DNA of 64,000 nt from Druceiella hillmani (taxonomy: Eukaryota; Arthropoda; Insecta; Lepidoptera; Hepialidae), in NCBI GenBank assembly GCA_039881145.1, contig JAYKKI010000006.1, forward strand, positions 17,708,501-17,772,500, in the 5' to 3' direction. The position numbers and the translations under genes are program-made. This document shows, piece by piece, positions 61,691-64,000 of this stretch (position 1 is its first letter; each line of letters begins with the position of its first letter). Below the pieces are notes generated by a model, which worked only from the letters and a program-made list of their open reading frames with translations, did not search any database and had not been told where the DNA came from.

Positions 61691-63600
61691 GTCAGTAATC
61701 ATGAGATCGCGCTTCTAAAGTCTTGAAAAATGTGTCACCCCTCTAAGATTCGAACTAATCTATGTAAAGTTCTGAAAAAATTACGTATTTGAACTTAAAA
61801 TAAACTTTCAAGAAAAATTTGTTTAAATAAGATATGTACTTTTTGGGATATTAGATATTTTCGGTACTGACCACAACAATAACTTTGTTGTTCACGGTGT
61901 CTTTGAGAAATAAAAACTTATAAGTTTAATATTGTTTGGTGCTACGAAACCCGTAGCAACTTCGATTAGCAATTTTCACTTCATTCTATTGAAATTTATT
62001 TTAATTTGTATTGATTAGTGTTCATGTGACAATATTTACTTTTAAAATAAGAGAGGAAATTATTTAATTTCAACTCATCAATCTGCTATCTGGGTTGCTA
62101 TCAACACAACTGACTACAAAACTACCCTCGATTTGTTATTAGATCTTATAAATTCCATGATTCTTTCTTAATCCCGATGATACAATCCGAAACATCTCTT
62201 TATATCAAAAACACAGATGTGTTGAGCTAATACTCTCAGTGCCAAATTCAGATGTAGCAACTCTACTCACTCGCCAACAAGCAAAGCTGATTAAATTGCA
62301 AAAGTGAAACACTGAACAATTTTAATGAGTATCTAGATAAAACGTCATCTCAAAAAAATGAGGCAAATTAAAAATATTCAAACACCATGTTAATGTTTTG
62401 AAAATTTTAAAGAAGAAATTCAAGTATTTGGTCAATTATAACAGTAAAAATTCAATTATTTTTGTATAAGGACTGGATAATGTGCAGCAAATTTATTCCT
62501 TAGACTTATGATAAATGCATCAGCAGTAAAATACTTCTAGAGGGGGTCTCTGTGGGCTTTTAAAATAAGTTTAATAAATATCCTATTTATGATTACTTCA
62601 TTTTTGTTACGCATGTTTCAGTATCGTCATTCAATATTTGCTATTCGTCAGTCATAGCATAGCGGTGGAATTATAAAGAAATAGCAATTTCAAAATTTTT
62701 AATAGCGTTGCTTAATTTCCGTTTTGAGAAAATGGGATTTTATATTTCTTTTATTTACAAAAGGCGTACAAAATTTCACAGGTCGGAAAAATACTTGAAA
62801 ATATTATTAAAAACTGCCAATAAACATATGAACAGATTCACGCGCGTAGAGACGCTCACGAATCTGCACATCTACACATACGTGCACGCTAACACGTACG
62901 TACGTATGAACGAAAGAACGCACGCACGTCTGCAAGCACGTACGTCAGAGAAAACTTGCCTCATTCTACGCTTTTAATAATTAATAGTCCTAGATTAACT
63001 CAACTTTATTCTTTTTTAATACTTTTTAAAAACTCCACCCGGGTTTCTTCAGAATCCTTCCTGGGTCTGTAACAACTTATCTCATGTCATTCAGATCTAC
63101 TGGGACCCTCCACAGTTACTATATTGCTTTGCGTCTACGAAAAATACTACCTCCCAATAGATTTAAAGATCCTTTGTACCCAGATGATAATTATAGTGAA
63201 TATTTTTCATTACATTACAGTGTAAAAGAAAATTTAAATAAGTAGTGAAGAAACCACCCTACCTTTTGCTAAGTCAATTATCAAAATAGGTTACTCGGAA
63301 CGATCTCTAAAATTTTTGATACGATTTAAATCAGTATATCGCCATATAAACACGATTTAAATCAGTCCAAAAAAGATTGCAAAATATTGACTGATTTCAA
63401 GTAAGTTAATAAAACAATAAATCCAAATCGCTACTGAAGTTAAGAAGAACGAGAATATTGGGTTAAATGGCTAGAAGTATATCATCAGTAATAAATATTA
63501 AGGCAGTAGAGGTGTGATGACTTTATTTAAAACCAGGTTGGAAAGAATTGATTTTAAAAGAATCCTAACTATAAATTATGCTTTCGAAGATATTTTCTTC
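61691..63600. other. AT-rich DNA, nothing firmly recognised
   Basis: Near 62,840-62,955 a patch of cacgta/acgcac words (with acgtacgtacgta) forms low-complexity DNA and opens the frame 62,708-62,977, which I do not call. At about 63,095-63,245 a plus-strand frame after catgtcattcag reads YIALRLRKILPPNRF; it is unrecognised. Confidence 0.4.
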
Positions 63601-63609
63601 TTGAATGTT

Positions 63610-63800
63610 AAATTTATGTAATTTCAGTAATAATAGTACGCATTAGATAAAAGTGGAATATATTCTAGATTTGATAGTCGGGTTATATAAAAATGATGTA
63701 ATGTATGAACAAACCAGAACTGTGCGCGCTAATTTAAAAAAATATGGGCCTAAACAAAAAAAATGTTTATAATATTCACAATAAAAGGGGGAGGTTTTGC
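63610..63800. repeat. Diverged repeat shared with 50.43-50.62 kb
   Basis: Matching words in the same order are ttatgtaatttcagtaataa (63.62 kb) and ttatgtactttcagtaataa (50.43 kb), then a 'tgtgcgcgctaatttaaaaa' block against 'tgtgcgcttatttaaaaa', followed by atgggcctaaacaaa against atggcctaaagaaag. It is an old dispersed repeat of unknown class. Confidence 0.45.
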
Positions 63801-64000
63801 GAAAATACAATTTTTCTGGACTGTTCGATGTTTGCCATTATTTATTAAAATTAAATCTGTTAAGATATATCCTTCAAATTATTTAATGAAATCTTCTTCT
63901 TGCCCAAGTTAAACCTAATAATTGAAATTTATACTGTGGGAACATTGGAAATATAAAGGATGAATATCAGAAACAGTGTCGTAACTAGCCAAACTTACAC

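Noticed and set aside
62708..62977. 89-codon open frame near the right end
   Set aside because: Its second half runs through a low-complexity patch of acgta/acgcac words, and the first half shows no motif.

Overview
The window looks like AT-rich insect nuclear DNA, most likely from a moth or butterfly (Lepidoptera). Three things point there. One spliced gene encodes a UDP-glycosyltransferase with the N-terminus, signature motif and C-terminal tail usual for lepidopteran UGT33-like proteins. Several interspersed repeats match consensus patterns I know from Lepidoptera: the 'ggttcc...' elements at 8.1 and 61.5 kb, and an 'atcctactaatattata' tail at 13.58 kb. The rest is a mix of mariner, jockey-like, RTE-like and copia relics, tRNA-like SINEs, MITEs and (TA)n/(CA)n microsatellites. 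No prokaryotic gene organisation is present. Most long reading frames are chance or microsatellite frames.

Layout. 1-2475: tandem satellite, unit about 250 bp, CpG-rich core. 2.5-11.9 kb: AT-rich intergenic DNA with a few hairpins and repeats. 11.94-13.55 kb: composite of direct and inverted repeats. 15.4-27.0 kb: a tandem duplication of two units, each with a plus-strand UGT; the first is a wreck (about 18.1-19.7 kb), the second is an intact four-exon gene (23,300-25,941, 516 codons). 27.5-29.6 kb: copia and jockey-like relics around a UGT exon 3 fragment. 30.7-31.5 kb: CA-rich simple sequence. 32.5-38.1 kb: minus-strand UGT remains, one large pseudogene and one exon 4 fragment. 39.4 kb: GC-rich perfect hairpin. 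40-41 kb: 217-bp tandem array split by a MITE. 44.3-46.4 kb: a decayed, partly duplicated coding-like region I cannot identify. 48.0-49.2 kb: mariner relic. 52-60 kb: SINE, jockey-like RT and RTE-like LINE relics, plus one GC-richer segment at 57.9-58.2 kb. The remainder is AT-rich DNA with little visible content.

The biological theme is a UGT cluster under birth-and-death evolution. Five UGT loci or fragments can be seen; only one keeps an open frame, all splice sites, a TATA-like box and a poly(A) signal. It should make an ER membrane enzyme that conjugates sugars to small lipophilic molecules such as plant compounds, pigments, hormones or insecticides. I found no clear new multi-gene system. 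The least explained items are the satellite, the decayed region at 44-46 kb and the GC-rich segment at 58 kb.
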